Positions 38,650 through 46,128 of a DNA stretch of 64,000 nucleotides are shown here, in pieces. Source of the stretch: Ralstonia pickettii (lineage in GTDB: Bacteria; Pseudomonadota; Gammaproteobacteria; Burkholderiales; Burkholderiaceae); contig NZ_MCGB01000113.1 of assembly GCF_001699815.1 (NCBI RefSeq), forward strand, positions 1-64,000, written 5' to 3'. Made by a program: the position numbers and the translations under genes. The notes below the pieces were generated by a model, which saw only the letters and a list, made by a program, of their open reading frames with translations, had not been told where the DNA came from and made no database searches. The number at the start of each line of letters is the position of its first letter. Positions within the stretch are counted from its first letter, which is position 1.

Positions 38650-38737
38650 AGTTTCGGTGCCCTCGCAGAGACGTCCAGCACCACATTCCGTGTGCGAGCG
38701 CGCCGCGCGCACCGGTTCCAGTTATTGGAGAGTGATC

Positions 38738-40486
38738 TTGAGCGACCCAGGGAGCAATCCCCGCATCTTCCTGTCGACCGTCTTGCCCCGACCCAATCAG
38801 CAGCGCCTGGTCACGGCAGTGATGCTGGCGTCCGTCGTGGTCTTTGTGGCCGTATTGCCGTTTGCTCAATGGCAGCTGGCGCCGGTCTGGGGGTTCATTC
38901 CCGTCTATGAATCCGCGGTCGTCATCAACGACCTTGTCACCGCTGCGATGCTGGTCGGGCAGTTCACCCTGCTCCGCTCTCCAGGATTGCTGGCCCTGTC
39001 ATCGGGCTACTTCTTTACCGCCACGGTCGCGGCGGTGCACATGCTCAGTTTCCCTGGGCTGTTCTCTGCATCGGGGCTTTTGGGTGCGGGCCCGCAAACC
39101 ACAGCGTGGCTTTACATGTTCTGGCACGGAGGGTTTCCACTGTCCCTGATCGGCTATGCCCTTCTGCAAGAGAACGAGCGAATACGGCGTATCAGGTTGT
39201 CGCGCGCCGTCTCTCCCGTTCTATGGGCTGCCGGCGCCGTGCTGCTTTTGGCTTATGGGCTGACTGCGCTGGCGACCCACCCGTCTCTCCTGCCGGCCAT
39301 CATGCGCGGGAACGGATATACCGGCGCCATGTCAACGACAGTCAGCATTGTGTGGATGCTGAATGTGCTGGCCGCAGCAATTCTGTGGCGGCACCGCGGC
39401 CACTCGTTGCTGAATCTATGGTGTACGGTGGTCGCCGTCACCTCGGCATTTGAGGTGGCACTTTCTGCCGTGTTCAACCACGGGCGGTTCGATCTCGGTT
39501 TTTACGCCGGCCGCGCCTATGGTCTTGTCGCTTCCGGCTTTGTTCTGGTCGGGCTGATCATCGAACATGCCAGGCTTTACGCCATGCTGGTGAAAGCACT
39601 GGATAACGAGAGCGCGGCGCGCGCAGGCGCCTTGGAGAAAACGCAACAGCTGAACGCGGCGAACGAGCATCTCGAGCAGCGCGTCAAAGACCGCACCGCC
39701 CAACTGAGCGCTACGAACAGCGAGCTTCGACAGGAAATCACCGAGCGTAAGCGTGCCGAGCAGGCGCTCGAGCGCTCGAGAGAGGAATTGCGTGAGCTGG
39801 CAGCGATCAGCTCAAGGGCACGTGAGGAAGAGCGGCGGCGCCTTTCACGCGAGCTTCACGATGAGCTTGCCCAATCGCTGGCAGCGCTTAAGGTCGACAT
39901 GCAAATGTTGGAGCACAAGCTTGATGCCACGAACGCGCCGGTTGCCGAACGCTTGAGCGCAATGGAACACGCCGTAGATGACATGATCCGAGCGACACGT
40001 CGTCTCGCGTCCGATCTGCGCCCCTCCATGCTCGATGATCTCGGCCTCGTACCTGCGTGCAGATGGCTTGTCGAGTCGTTTCAACGGCGGCACCGCATTC
40101 ATTGCGAACTGAAGATCGTACCCGGGCACTTGGAACTTCCCGAGCCTTTTGCATCCACCGTATATCGTGTCCTGCAGGAGTGCCTGGCCAATGTAGCGCG
40201 CCATGCCGGCGCGTCGGCTGTACATGTACGGCTGCTCTATGAGGCGTCCATCGTCCAGCTTTCCGTGCAGGACGATGGCATCGGTTTTGACCCCGCGCAT
40301 CCGAGAAAGGATCTGTCTTTCGGGCTTGTGGGCTTGCGTGAGCGCGCCTATCTTGTGCGCGGCAGCTTAAGCATCGAATCGTCGCCAGAATCCGGAACGT
40401 TGATCGAACTCACCATTCCGCAAACGATGGTCACATCTCCGCAATTGCCGCTGCCAGCTCCCGGTGCCGAGCCCAAGGCAATGTAA
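38738..40486 (+). CDS. Membrane histidine kinase, MASE-type sensor with HisKA_3
   Basis: A 582-residue sensor kinase. The first 270 residues hold about seven membrane helices (for example LVTAVMLASVVVFVAVLPFA and LVASGFVLVGLIIEHARLYA), an arrangement like MASE4. A coiled coil follows (QQLNAANEHLEQRVKDRTAQ), then the HisKA_3 phosphorylation site SRELHDELAQSLAALKVDMQ and a HATPase domain (LGLVPACRWLVESF; VQDDGIGFDPAHP; FGLVGLRERAYLV). This class (NarX/DosS type) works with NarL-family regulators. The TTG at 38738 is chosen for its GGAG site; an earlier GTG at 38657 would abut the operator. The neighbouring regulator gene is a remnant, so the kinase is locally orphaned. Confidence 0.88.
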   Translation: MSDPGSNPRIFLSTVLPRPNQQRLVTAVMLASVVVFVAVLPFAQWQLAPVWGFIPVYESAVVINDLVTAAMLVGQFTLLRSPGLLALSSGYFFTATVAAVHMLSFPGLFSASGLLGAGPQTTAWLYMFWHGGFPLSLIGYALLQENERIRRIRLSRAVSPVLWAAGAVLLLAYGLTALATHPSLLPAIMRGNGYTGAMSTTVSIVWMLNVLAAAILWRHRGHSLLNLWCTVVAVTSAFEVALSAVFNHGRFDLGFYAGRAYGLVASGFVLVGLIIEHARLYAMLVKALDNESAARAGALEKTQQLNAANEHLEQRVKDRTAQLSATNSELRQEITERKRAEQALERSREELRELAAISSRAREEERRRLSRELHDELAQSLAALKVDMQMLEHKLDATNAPVAERLSAMEHAVDDMIRATRRLASDLRPSMLDDLGLVPACRWLVESFQRRHRIHCELKIVPGHLELPEPFASTVYRVLQECLANVARHAGASAVHVRLLYEASIVQLSVQDDGIGFDPAHPRKDLSFGLVGLRERAYLVRGSLSIESSPESGTLIELTIPQTMVTSPQLPLPAPGAEPKAM

Positions 40487-40518
40487 TGACATCGCCGCGG
40501 CGCTCGCTCCGGCCAGCC

Positions 40519-40711
40519 TCATGCCAACCCGTGGCTGAGCGCGTACCGAATCAGGGCGACGTCATTTGGCAGGTTCATCCTTTCAAGAATGCGAGCCTTA
40601 TAGGTGCTGACCCTCTTCTTGCTGATGCAGAGATCGTGCGCGATCGCTCAGGATCCGACCCAATCCCTCACGAAAGACGGCATGGTCGTCCGCTATCAGC
40701 ACCTTGATCAT
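40519..40711 (-). pseudogene. NarL/FixJ response regulator, internal deletion remnant
   Basis: Two ends of a response regulator joined without the middle. Reading left from ATG 40711 the protein begins MIKVLIADDHAVFREGLGRI, the first strand and helix of a receiver domain with its acidic pair. About 60 bases on, the frame that matches a LuxR-type DNA-binding end is a different one: it reads AHDLCISKKRVSTYKARILE and then LSHGLA, ending at 40519. Only 193 bases remain of the expected 630 or so, and the two parts are out of frame. The phosphorylated Asp and half of the output domain are gone. It faces the 3' end of the kinase gene, as a former partner would. Confidence 0.82.
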
Positions 40712-41030
40712 CGCGTGCCCCCTGGATCTGTGCTTCCACTCTTGCATCGTAGGTGGCACGGCGAATCCCATCCAACGCTTGGCACATGGCCTTCTGATCG
40801 AGGTCAGGAACGTGAATGCGCGCTGTTTTGGTGGCCCGACGGGACCAAAGCTCTCGTCAATACCGCTCGGGCAAGGGCGAGATCGTTTGCGTGATCGCCG
40901 GTGAAACGCAATGCGCACACGGGCCATGAGCCGAAACATCGACGGCATAGAACGGTTGATGCCCATCAAGATGTTGTTCGCATCTGCGTCCAGAATGGTT
41001 TCTCCCCGAACCCGCATAGGAGAACGCATC
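40712..41030. other. Upstream region of second hsp20
   Basis: A 319-base region without a supported gene. It holds a perfect FNR box (40956-40969), its promoter, and at 40926 a short stretch closely resembling the start of the LRAT-like gene (ATGAGCCG, then AACATCGA), possibly a duplicated fragment. Confidence 0.5.
40956..40969 (+). promoter_or_regulatory. FNR/ANR box, hsp20 copy 2
   Basis: TTGAT-GCCC-ATCAA, perfect consensus. The centre is 28 bases upstream of CAGAAT (4/6 match to the -10). The start point would lie about 30 bases before the hsp20 ATG at 41031. Confidence 0.82.
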
Positions 41031-41576
41031 ATGGCTGAATCCGATACCAAGCTTCCCGTGAAGACCGGCACGGAAGCATCGACCAAACAAGCCGGTGGCA
41101 TGCAACCCTGGCGCGCATTCGACAACCTGCGGCAAGAGGTTGCACGTGTCTTCGATGATTTCGACCGCGGATTTCATCTCTTTCCGTTTCATCGCGCGGC
41201 GCTGGATATCGCGCCGTTCTGGCGGCGCGAATGGGCATTGACGTCCGCGCCCGCAGTAGACGTTGTCGAAACCGATAAGGCTTACGAGATCAAAGCCGAC
41301 CTGCCTGGCATGGAAGAGAAGGACGTCGAGGTCAAGCTGGTCAACAGCGGCTTGACCATCAAAGGCGAGAAGCAGGAAGAGAAGGAAGAAAAACAAAAGG
41401 ACTACTACCTGCATGAACGCCACTTCGGGGCGTTCGAGCGGTCATTCCGCATGCCAGACGGCGTCGATACAGACAAGATCCAGGCCAGCTTCAAAAACGG
41501 CGTATTGACGGTGACGCTGCCCAAGACGGACGCGGCGCAGGCGGCTTCCAAGACCATCCCCGTAAACGGGGGCTGA
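41031..41576 (+). CDS. Small heat shock protein Hsp20 (copy 2)
   Basis: A 181-residue Hsp20 with a longer N-terminal arm (about 80 residues, with FDRGFHLFPFHRAALDIAPF) before the alpha-crystallin domain (VDVVETDKAYEIKADLPGME to FKNGVLTVTLPK). A lysine/glutamate-rich loop (KGEKQEEKEEKQKDYY) lies inside the domain. The ribosome site is TAGGAGAA. Its promoter has one of the best FNR boxes in the window. It differs clearly from copy 1 (140 residues), so the two are old paralogues, likely with different clients. A ribosome hibernation factor gene follows after about 210 bases. Confidence 0.94.
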   Translation: MAESDTKLPVKTGTEASTKQAGGMQPWRAFDNLRQEVARVFDDFDRGFHLFPFHRAALDIAPFWRREWALTSAPAVDVVETDKAYEIKADLPGMEEKDVEVKLVNSGLTIKGEKQEEKEEKQKDYYLHERHFGAFERSFRMPDGVDTDKIQASFKNGVLTVTLPKTDAAQAASKTIPVNGG

Positions 41577-41790
41577 TGTAACGGACGGCATATCGCAAGA
41601 ACGGCGGAGGACGGATGGCTGCAAATCGCTGCACGATTCGCCGATTCTCCGCTGCGCCGATCCTGGTCTTACTCGCGGCCCGCGCGCCTACGTTCCGGCC
41701 GCGTCATCCGGTTGACAGGATGCGACCTTGAAGTTTTCTGCTGCCCTTGAAGACGTGGCAGCGCCCGACATTGGGTCAAGGAGTGTGAGC

Positions 41791-42132
41791 GTGACCTTGC
41801 CATTGGACATTTCATTTCGGGACTTTCCTTACTCCAAAGCGATTGAGGATGCTGTCATCGAACAGGCGAACAGCCTTGCCAGGTTTCAAGCGGAGATCGC
41901 ACGTTGCCGCGTCAAGTTGATTCAACTGCCTCGACAGCAGACACCCATCCAATCCGTCAGGGTTCATATTGATGTGATGACACGCCACGATAGCCACCTC
42001 TCGGGCCATGCCTCCGGCGAGGACGCCCGAGCGGCACTTCGCGAAGCGTTCAGAGAAGTCGAGTTCGCGTTGCGACGCGAGATGGTACGTGGGCAATCGA
42101 AAGCAACCATCGCAGCCAAGGGGGGCATATGA
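41791..42132 (+). CDS. Ribosome hibernation factor-like protein (HPF/RaiA family), copy 1
   Basis: A 113-residue protein of the HPF/RaiA type, which binds idle ribosomes at the mRNA/tRNA site. It reads PLDISFRDFPYSKAIEDAVIEQ at the start, then FQAEIARCRVKLIQLP and VRVHIDVMTRHDSHLSG, the beta-alpha-beta-beta-beta-alpha pattern of the family. The GTG at 41791 is chosen because an AAGGAG site stands seven bases before it and because it aligns with the start of copy 2 at 57642. The stop overlaps the next start (ATGA). HPF-like Rv0079 is a DosR-regulon protein. Confidence 0.82.
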   Translation: MTLPLDISFRDFPYSKAIEDAVIEQANSLARFQAEIARCRVKLIQLPRQQTPIQSVRVHIDVMTRHDSHLSGHASGEDARAALREAFREVEFALRREMVRGQSKATIAAKGGI

Positions 42133-42377
42133 GCTTGACCGTTCAAGCCGGGCGGGGTTGGGTGGATGTTCGTACAAAGCGGCGAAGCGACAAGCGCTGG
42201 GAATGCGAGTGCCGGTTCGTGTCGCCCGGTGGAAAATGCTCGTCCTGGATTTCCGCCGCTAGCGCTGAAGGCTACGTTTCCCGCGAGCTTGCCTTCAGCG
42301 CGGGTATCTTGCTCGGCCGGGAGCTTGCTGCGCGCTATGCCGTATTGACTCCGGTTGAAACCACCACGTATCAATGA
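42129..42377 (+). CDS. Small basic protein coupled to hibernation factor
   Basis: An 82-residue protein whose ATG overlaps the stop of the HPF-like gene. The sequence contains WVDVRTKRRSDKRWECECRF and GILLGRELAARYAVL. It is basic with few cysteines and no membrane helix. The family is not known to me. The tight translational coupling suggests it acts with the hibernation factor, perhaps on the ribosome. Confidence 0.65.
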   Translation: MSLTVQAGRGWVDVRTKRRSDKRWECECRFVSPGGKCSSWISAASAEGYVSRELAFSAGILLGRELAARYAVLTPVETTTYQ

Positions 42378-42449
42378 AGTGGCAGGGCGAAGAATGCCGG
42401 CGCCATGCATGCTTCGCCATCCTGAAAAACACATCGTTTGCCGACGTCG

Positions 42450-43115
42450 CTACCGAGTCCTTTGGCGGGGCCAAGTCATCGTGCGCACGATCGCTCCATG
42501 TGCCGGCACCACAAGCGTGCCCTGACGTACCACACCGTTATAAGACGCACTGACTTGGTACTTGCCACGCGGCAGGCGAGCGTAGAGCAGCGGGCCTTCC
42601 GTTACGACCACCAGGGACACCGCCCCGTCTGCGGAACGAATACGGGTGTCGACTTCTGAAACGTACGCCCCACCTTGCTCGATGAACGTCAAGCGCAGGT
42701 TGTAGTTCGCTGCAACGCCACGCATTGCATCCACCGCATCCTGCCCGACCCCACCTGACACATAAGCCACGCCTCCTTGCACATGTGGCATGGGACGCAC
42801 GGCAGAAGCATCTTCATTCAGACACCCCTCCTCGTACATGGCCCGCCACGATCGCCTGTTCATCGTGCCGCCGGGCATCCCTCCTCGTGCACGGCCGCTC
42901 ATCCGATCCGACTCGTTCAAGCCGTGAATATCCTGCATGCGCTGCATCAACGCACGGCGTTCTGCCGGTGTCCGGGCATTGCGCATCTGCGCGCAGAAAT
43001 CGGGGCTCGGATGGTGTAGTGGCTCGGGGGTGGGTGCCTGCGCCAATGCCGCGTGTGTCGACACGAGAGACGCTGCAACCAGCGCAGCCCGCAAGAGGTT
43101 CTGTAACCGCAGCAT
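42450..43115 (-). CDS. Secreted protein with surface-domain repeat, paralogue of 58737 gene
   Basis: A 221-residue exported protein (signal peptide about residues 8-26, ending STHAALAQA). The middle has TPAERRALMQRMQDI, similar to a segment of the Met-rich protein at 4584. The C-terminal half (GGVAYVSGGVGQDAVDAMRG; EGPLLYARLPRGKYQVSASY) matches the protein at 58737-59240 closely (AYVSGGVGSDERDAMRAMAR; EGPLLYMRLPRGHYQITAAY). That half looks like a small beta-sandwich of the carboxypeptidase-regulatory-like type. Its promoter region carries an FNR-like box. Function unknown. Confidence 0.78.
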   Translation of the reverse strand: MLRLQNLLRAALVAASLVSTHAALAQAPTPEPLHHPSPDFCAQMRNARTPAERRALMQRMQDIHGLNESDRMSGRARGGMPGGTMNRRSWRAMYEEGCLNEDASAVRPMPHVQGGVAYVSGGVGQDAVDAMRGVAANYNLRLTFIEQGGAYVSEVDTRIRSADGAVSLVVVTEGPLLYARLPRGKYQVSASYNGVVRQGTLVVPAHGAIVRTMTWPRQRTR

Positions 43116-43183
43116 GATCGGCTCCTCCTTGAGAATCCGTTCGCTTCCCTCACCCCACAATGGTCGATGCGCACCGGAGCGCG

Positions 43184-43197
43184 TTGATATGGCGCAA
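43184..43197 (-). promoter_or_regulatory. FNR/ANR-like box, 42450 gene
   Basis: Read leftward: TTGCG-CCAT-ATCAA. The same 14 bases plus the following CGCG occur at 62747 before the second phasin gene. The centre is 28 bases from CATTGT, a possible -10. Confidence 0.5.
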
Positions 43198-43200
43198 CCT

Positions 43201-43214
43201 TTGATCCAGCCCAA
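43201..43214 (+). promoter_or_regulatory. FNR/ANR-like box, groEL
   Basis: TTGAT-CCAG-CCCAA, close to the box at 29069. The centre is 28 bases upstream of TAACCT. It lies 17 bases from the leftward box at 43184, so two divergent units have adjacent sites. Confidence 0.5.
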
Positions 43215-43346
43215 CCCCGCGCCCTCCGTCATGGCTAACCTGAAAGACAACAGCCCGTGCGTGGCGTGCAATGCCGGCGGCGGCACCTTCTGTTTCTGTA
43301 AGCGAAGCCGCACGCCACGGCACACCCGACCCAATGTGAGTTGACC

Positions 43347-44984
43347 ATGACAGCCAGGACCCTCGTCTTCCATCAAACCGCCCGCAGGATGATGCTCAAC
43401 GGAATCGACCTGTTGGCCAGGGCCGTCAAGGTGACGCTCGGGCCTGGTGGACGCAACGTGATCATCGAACGGCCGGGCATGACGCCCATGGTCGCCAACT
43501 CCGGCGTTGTGGTTGCACGCTCCATTGCACTGCGCGAGCCATTTGCCGATATGGGCGCTCGGCTGCTGTGCGAGGCAGCGGCGCGCACCAGCGAGGTCGC
43601 AGGTGACGGTACGACCACCGCCACCACGTTGGCGCACGCCATCGTGGCCGAGGGCGTGAAATACGTAGAAGCCGGGCACGACCCGATGCAGCTCAGGCGC
43701 GGCATTGAGGCCGCAGGCGCCGTGGTTGCGCAACAGCTCCACGACATGGCACGCCCCTGCACGACCGTAGACGAAATGCGGCAGATCGCCACGATTTCCG
43801 CCAGCGGCGACCAAACCGTGGGCTCGCTGGTGGCGCGCGCGGTTGAACAGGTCGGCAAGGACGGCGCTATCAGCGTGGAAGACGGCTCGAGGCTTGAAGA
43901 CCAGGTCGAGATCGCGAAAGGCGCGCGCGTGGACCGCGGGTTTCTCTCGCCGTTCTTTGCCACCACCGAAAGCCGGGCCGTCGTACTGGAAGAGCCCCGG
44001 GTGCTGTTGTGCGATGCCACGATCGGCTCAATCACCCAGCTGCTGCCGGTTCTTGAAGTCGTGTCCGGTACCGGCAAGCCACTACTGGTCATTGCCAACG
44101 AAGTGGAAGGCGAAGCGTTGGCCACGCTCGTCGTCAACAATCTGCGCGGCACGCTCAAGAGCTGCGCGATCCGTTCGCCCGGCTTTGGCGAGTCGCGCAC
44201 GGAGCAACTGGCCGACCTTGCTGCGCTGACTGGCGCGACCGTTATCTCATCGCAGACCGGCGTTTCATTGGAGCACGCGACGCTTGATCAGCTCGGCCAC
44301 GTACACCGTACGGAAACCACCAAGGATGCGACCACACTCATCGCGGGCGATACGGCAAAGGCCGCAGTGGAGCAGCGCGTTGCCCAATTGCGGGCACAGC
44401 TCAACGAGGCAAAGACGGACTACGACCGCGAGCAGCTTCAGCGACGGCTTGCACGCCTGAGCGGTGGCGTTGCCGTCATCAAGGTGGGCGCGGCAACCGA
44501 GGCTGCGTTGCACGAGCGCAAGAACCGCTTCCAGGATGCCCTTCACGCCACGCGTGCCGCCGTTGAGGAAGGCATCGTGGCGGGCGGTGGCGTTGCACTA
44601 CTCCGAGCGCGTTCCGCCATCGACGCATGGACCGCGCCCAATGCCGAGCAACAAGCGGGTTCCCATATCGTGCACACCGCCCTGGCCGCGCCGATGCTCC
44701 AGATCGCAGCCAACGCAGGAGCCGATGCACAGGCGGTCGTTCACCAGGTGCTCTCCGGTGAGGGATCGCACGGCTACGACGCAGCGTCCGATCGTTATGG
44801 CGACATGCTGGAGTTGGGCGTTGTCGACCCTGTCAAGGTGGTGCGCACCGCATTGCAGAACGCCGTGTCGATTGCCGCCCTGTTGTTGACCACGGATTGC
44901 ATGATCGCCGATGTGCGGGAAGGCTACGTTGACCGGTCGGATGAAACTTCAAACTCGACCATGTTCAACGCCGGATACGCATAG
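43347..44984 (+). CDS. groEL: Stand-alone GroEL-type chaperonin
   Basis: A 545-residue group I chaperonin. The nucleotide motifs VTLGPGGRNVIIERPG and GDGTTTATTLAHAI, the apical region, and the C-terminal equatorial motif EEGIVAGGGVALLRAR are intact, so ATP-driven folding is likely. It has no groES next to it and lacks the GGM-rich tail of housekeeping GroEL, ending in SNSTMFNAGYA. It is therefore a divergent, condition-specific copy. The ATG at 43347 is preferred over TTG at 43341. A chaperonin is also part of the B. cenocepacia lxa locus. An FNR-like box lies upstream. Confidence 0.93.
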   Translation: MTARTLVFHQTARRMMLNGIDLLARAVKVTLGPGGRNVIIERPGMTPMVANSGVVVARSIALREPFADMGARLLCEAAARTSEVAGDGTTTATTLAHAIVAEGVKYVEAGHDPMQLRRGIEAAGAVVAQQLHDMARPCTTVDEMRQIATISASGDQTVGSLVARAVEQVGKDGAISVEDGSRLEDQVEIAKGARVDRGFLSPFFATTESRAVVLEEPRVLLCDATIGSITQLLPVLEVVSGTGKPLLVIANEVEGEALATLVVNNLRGTLKSCAIRSPGFGESRTEQLADLAALTGATVISSQTGVSLEHATLDQLGHVHRTETTKDATTLIAGDTAKAAVEQRVAQLRAQLNEAKTDYDREQLQRRLARLSGGVAVIKVGAATEAALHERKNRFQDALHATRAAVEEGIVAGGGVALLRARSAIDAWTAPNAEQQAGSHIVHTALAAPMLQIAANAGADAQAVVHQVLSGEGSHGYDAASDRYGDMLELGVVDPVKVVRTALQNAVSIAALLLTTDCMIADVREGYVDRSDETSNSTMFNAGYA

Positions 44985-45032
44985 CAAAGACAATCCGGAG
45001 CCTTTCGAAGGCTTCTGGCGATGGCTCCAGCT

Positions 45033-45046
45033 TTGCTCACGATCAA
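45033..45046 (+). promoter_or_regulatory. FNR/ANR-like box, BON-like gene
   Basis: TTGCT-CACG-ATCAA: right half perfect, left half one base off. The centre is 28 bases upstream of TACAGT (4/6 match to the -10). The site decides the downstream start, because the start point would lie beyond the earlier ATG at 45047. Confidence 0.6.
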
Positions 45047-45106
45047 ATGCGCTTCCGAGCCGTCTACTACAGTGGTAGCAAGACGCTTCGACACACCGAG
45101 TTCGCC

Positions 45107-45484
45107 ATGATCGCTCAAGCATTCGTCCATCCTCCGTTCGCAAAAGCGGCACCCCTTGAGCCCATGAACGAAGACGCGTTGGCGACGGCATTTCTTCCGG
45201 TAGCCAGTTCCAGTCTGCTCCCTGATCCAGCGCTTGCCGTGCTGGCAAAGACTGCCGTCCATTGGTTTGCCCCGCGATCGGCGAGCGAAATCCATGTCAG
45301 CGCGGAGCACGGTCGCATTCGCATGGCCGGCCACGTCGGCAATGCCAGCCCGCTGAACTCTCTGAAGAGGGCCCTGCTCCGCTTGCCAGGCGTCGGCGGC
45401 CTGGACATGACGGTTACGGTGGAAGCCCTCACCAATCCACTGAGAACGTATCCCGCCGCCCAACAGCGTCAACACGTCGGATAA
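45107..45484 (+). CDS. BON-like domain protein
   Basis: A 125-residue protein. Its second half (SEIHVSAEHGRIRMAGHVGN; LLRLPGVGGLDMTVTVE) follows the BON-domain pattern of a short amphipathic repeat used for binding membranes or envelopes. No signal peptide is evident. The ATG at 45107 is chosen over 45047 because the FNR-type promoter upstream would start transcription after 45047. The next gene follows 16 bases after the stop. Assignment is moderate. Confidence 0.65.
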   Translation: MIAQAFVHPPFAKAAPLEPMNEDALATAFLPVASSSLLPDPALAVLAKTAVHWFAPRSASEIHVSAEHGRIRMAGHVGNASPLNSLKRALLRLPGVGGLDMTVTVEALTNPLRTYPAAQQRQHVG

Positions 45485-45500
45485 CCGGGAGCGCGCAAAC

Positions 45501-45884
45501 ATGCGTACGACATTTTTCTGTGCGACCGATTGCCCCTGCCCGCAGATTGCCTTCGATACGACGTGCCCAGAGTCGGTGGAGGAGATTCTCCGGGCGTACG
45601 CTGCGCTCTTCTGGTTCAACCTCTACCTCAGGTGCCCCGACTTCTCCACCGCGGATGGCATGTTTCCGCGAGATCCAGACACTCGCCAGAAGTATCTGGC
45701 TGTGCATTCGAAAGTCTTCACACACTGGGCCACGGCGGCCAATCGCATGGGCATCCCCACCACCCGTTTTCGTGATATCTGCGCCAATGTGCGCGCGGCA
45801 TGGATTGGACCGGACGACCCATTGCGCCCCTGCCGTTCACGCGCCGACGTTCTGTCGGACCACCCAGAGCTCGATCTGGATTAA
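45501..45884 (+). CDS. Protein of unknown function, Cys-rich N-terminus
   Basis: A 127-residue soluble protein beginning MRTTFFCATDCPCPQIAFDT, with four cysteines in its first 22 residues. The remainder is aromatic and helical (ILRAYAALFWFNLYLRCPDF; AVHSKVFTHWATAANRMGIP). I do not recognise the family. It follows the BON-like gene by 16 bases and should be co-transcribed, hence oxygen-regulated. Its stop is 16 bases from the convergent end of the split nrdJ gene. Confidence 0.65.
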   Translation: MRTTFFCATDCPCPQIAFDTTCPESVEEILRAYAALFWFNLYLRCPDFSTADGMFPRDPDTRQKYLAVHSKVFTHWATAANRMGIPTTRFRDICANVRAAWIGPDDPLRPCRSRADVLSDHPELDLD

Positions 45885-45900
45885 GCGCTGGCTGGGTTGC

Positions 45901-46128
45901 TCAACAGAAGCACGTGAGGCGACCGTTCAATGGGGGCAGCTCGGAGAGCACGTCGTCCGGACCGGTGTCCGGCCTGAAGATCGTGATGCCTTTGAGTCGC
46001 AACTGCCATGCGTGAAAGAGCAGTGCCGCAACCTGTGCGCACGACGCGCTGCACGGAAGAAGGACCGTCTTTGAAATGGATGCATCAACAAACGGTTGCA
46101 GCGTCGCCACCATGCGCAAGTGGTCGAG
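45901..46128 (-). pseudogene. nrdJ: Class II ribonucleotide reductase, C-terminal fragment
   Basis: The 3' end of nrdJ, cut off by the insertion element. It reads LRMVATLQPFVDASISKT and then AWQLRLKGITIFRPDTGPDD, the usual class II end, and closes with a CFC pair at the C-terminus that should help re-reduce the active site. Joining it to the other part across one copy of the 9-bp target repeat restores an uninterrupted frame (GLDHLRMVATLQ). It has no promoter of its own. Confidence 0.88.
46120..46128. repeat. Target-site duplication, left copy
   Basis: GTGGTCGAG immediately left of the insertion element, identical to 47561-47569 on the right. Nine bases is a usual duplication length for IS256-family elements. 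Confidence 0.9.

Larger units (their letters stand above)
37927..38737. other. Long gene-free region between fds genes and kinase
   Basis: About 810 bases. At the left is the FNR box and promoter of the formate dehydrogenase genes. At the right is the 18-bp palindrome of the kinase gene (38632-38649). In between (about 38000-38620) I see several half-sites TTGAT but no convincing gene or full box. A short open frame at 38021-38251 has no recognisable protein or ribosome site. Confidence 0.5.

Noticed and set aside
40598-41125. 175-codon leftward frame upstream of hsp20 copy 2
   Set aside because: Only its last 37 residues resemble a protein (the response regulator remnant); the rest is basic noise and overlaps the hsp20 start.
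42450-43814. Extended 454-codon frame of the 42450 gene
   Set aside because: The upstream half overlaps groEL on the other strand; the true start with signal peptide is at 43115.
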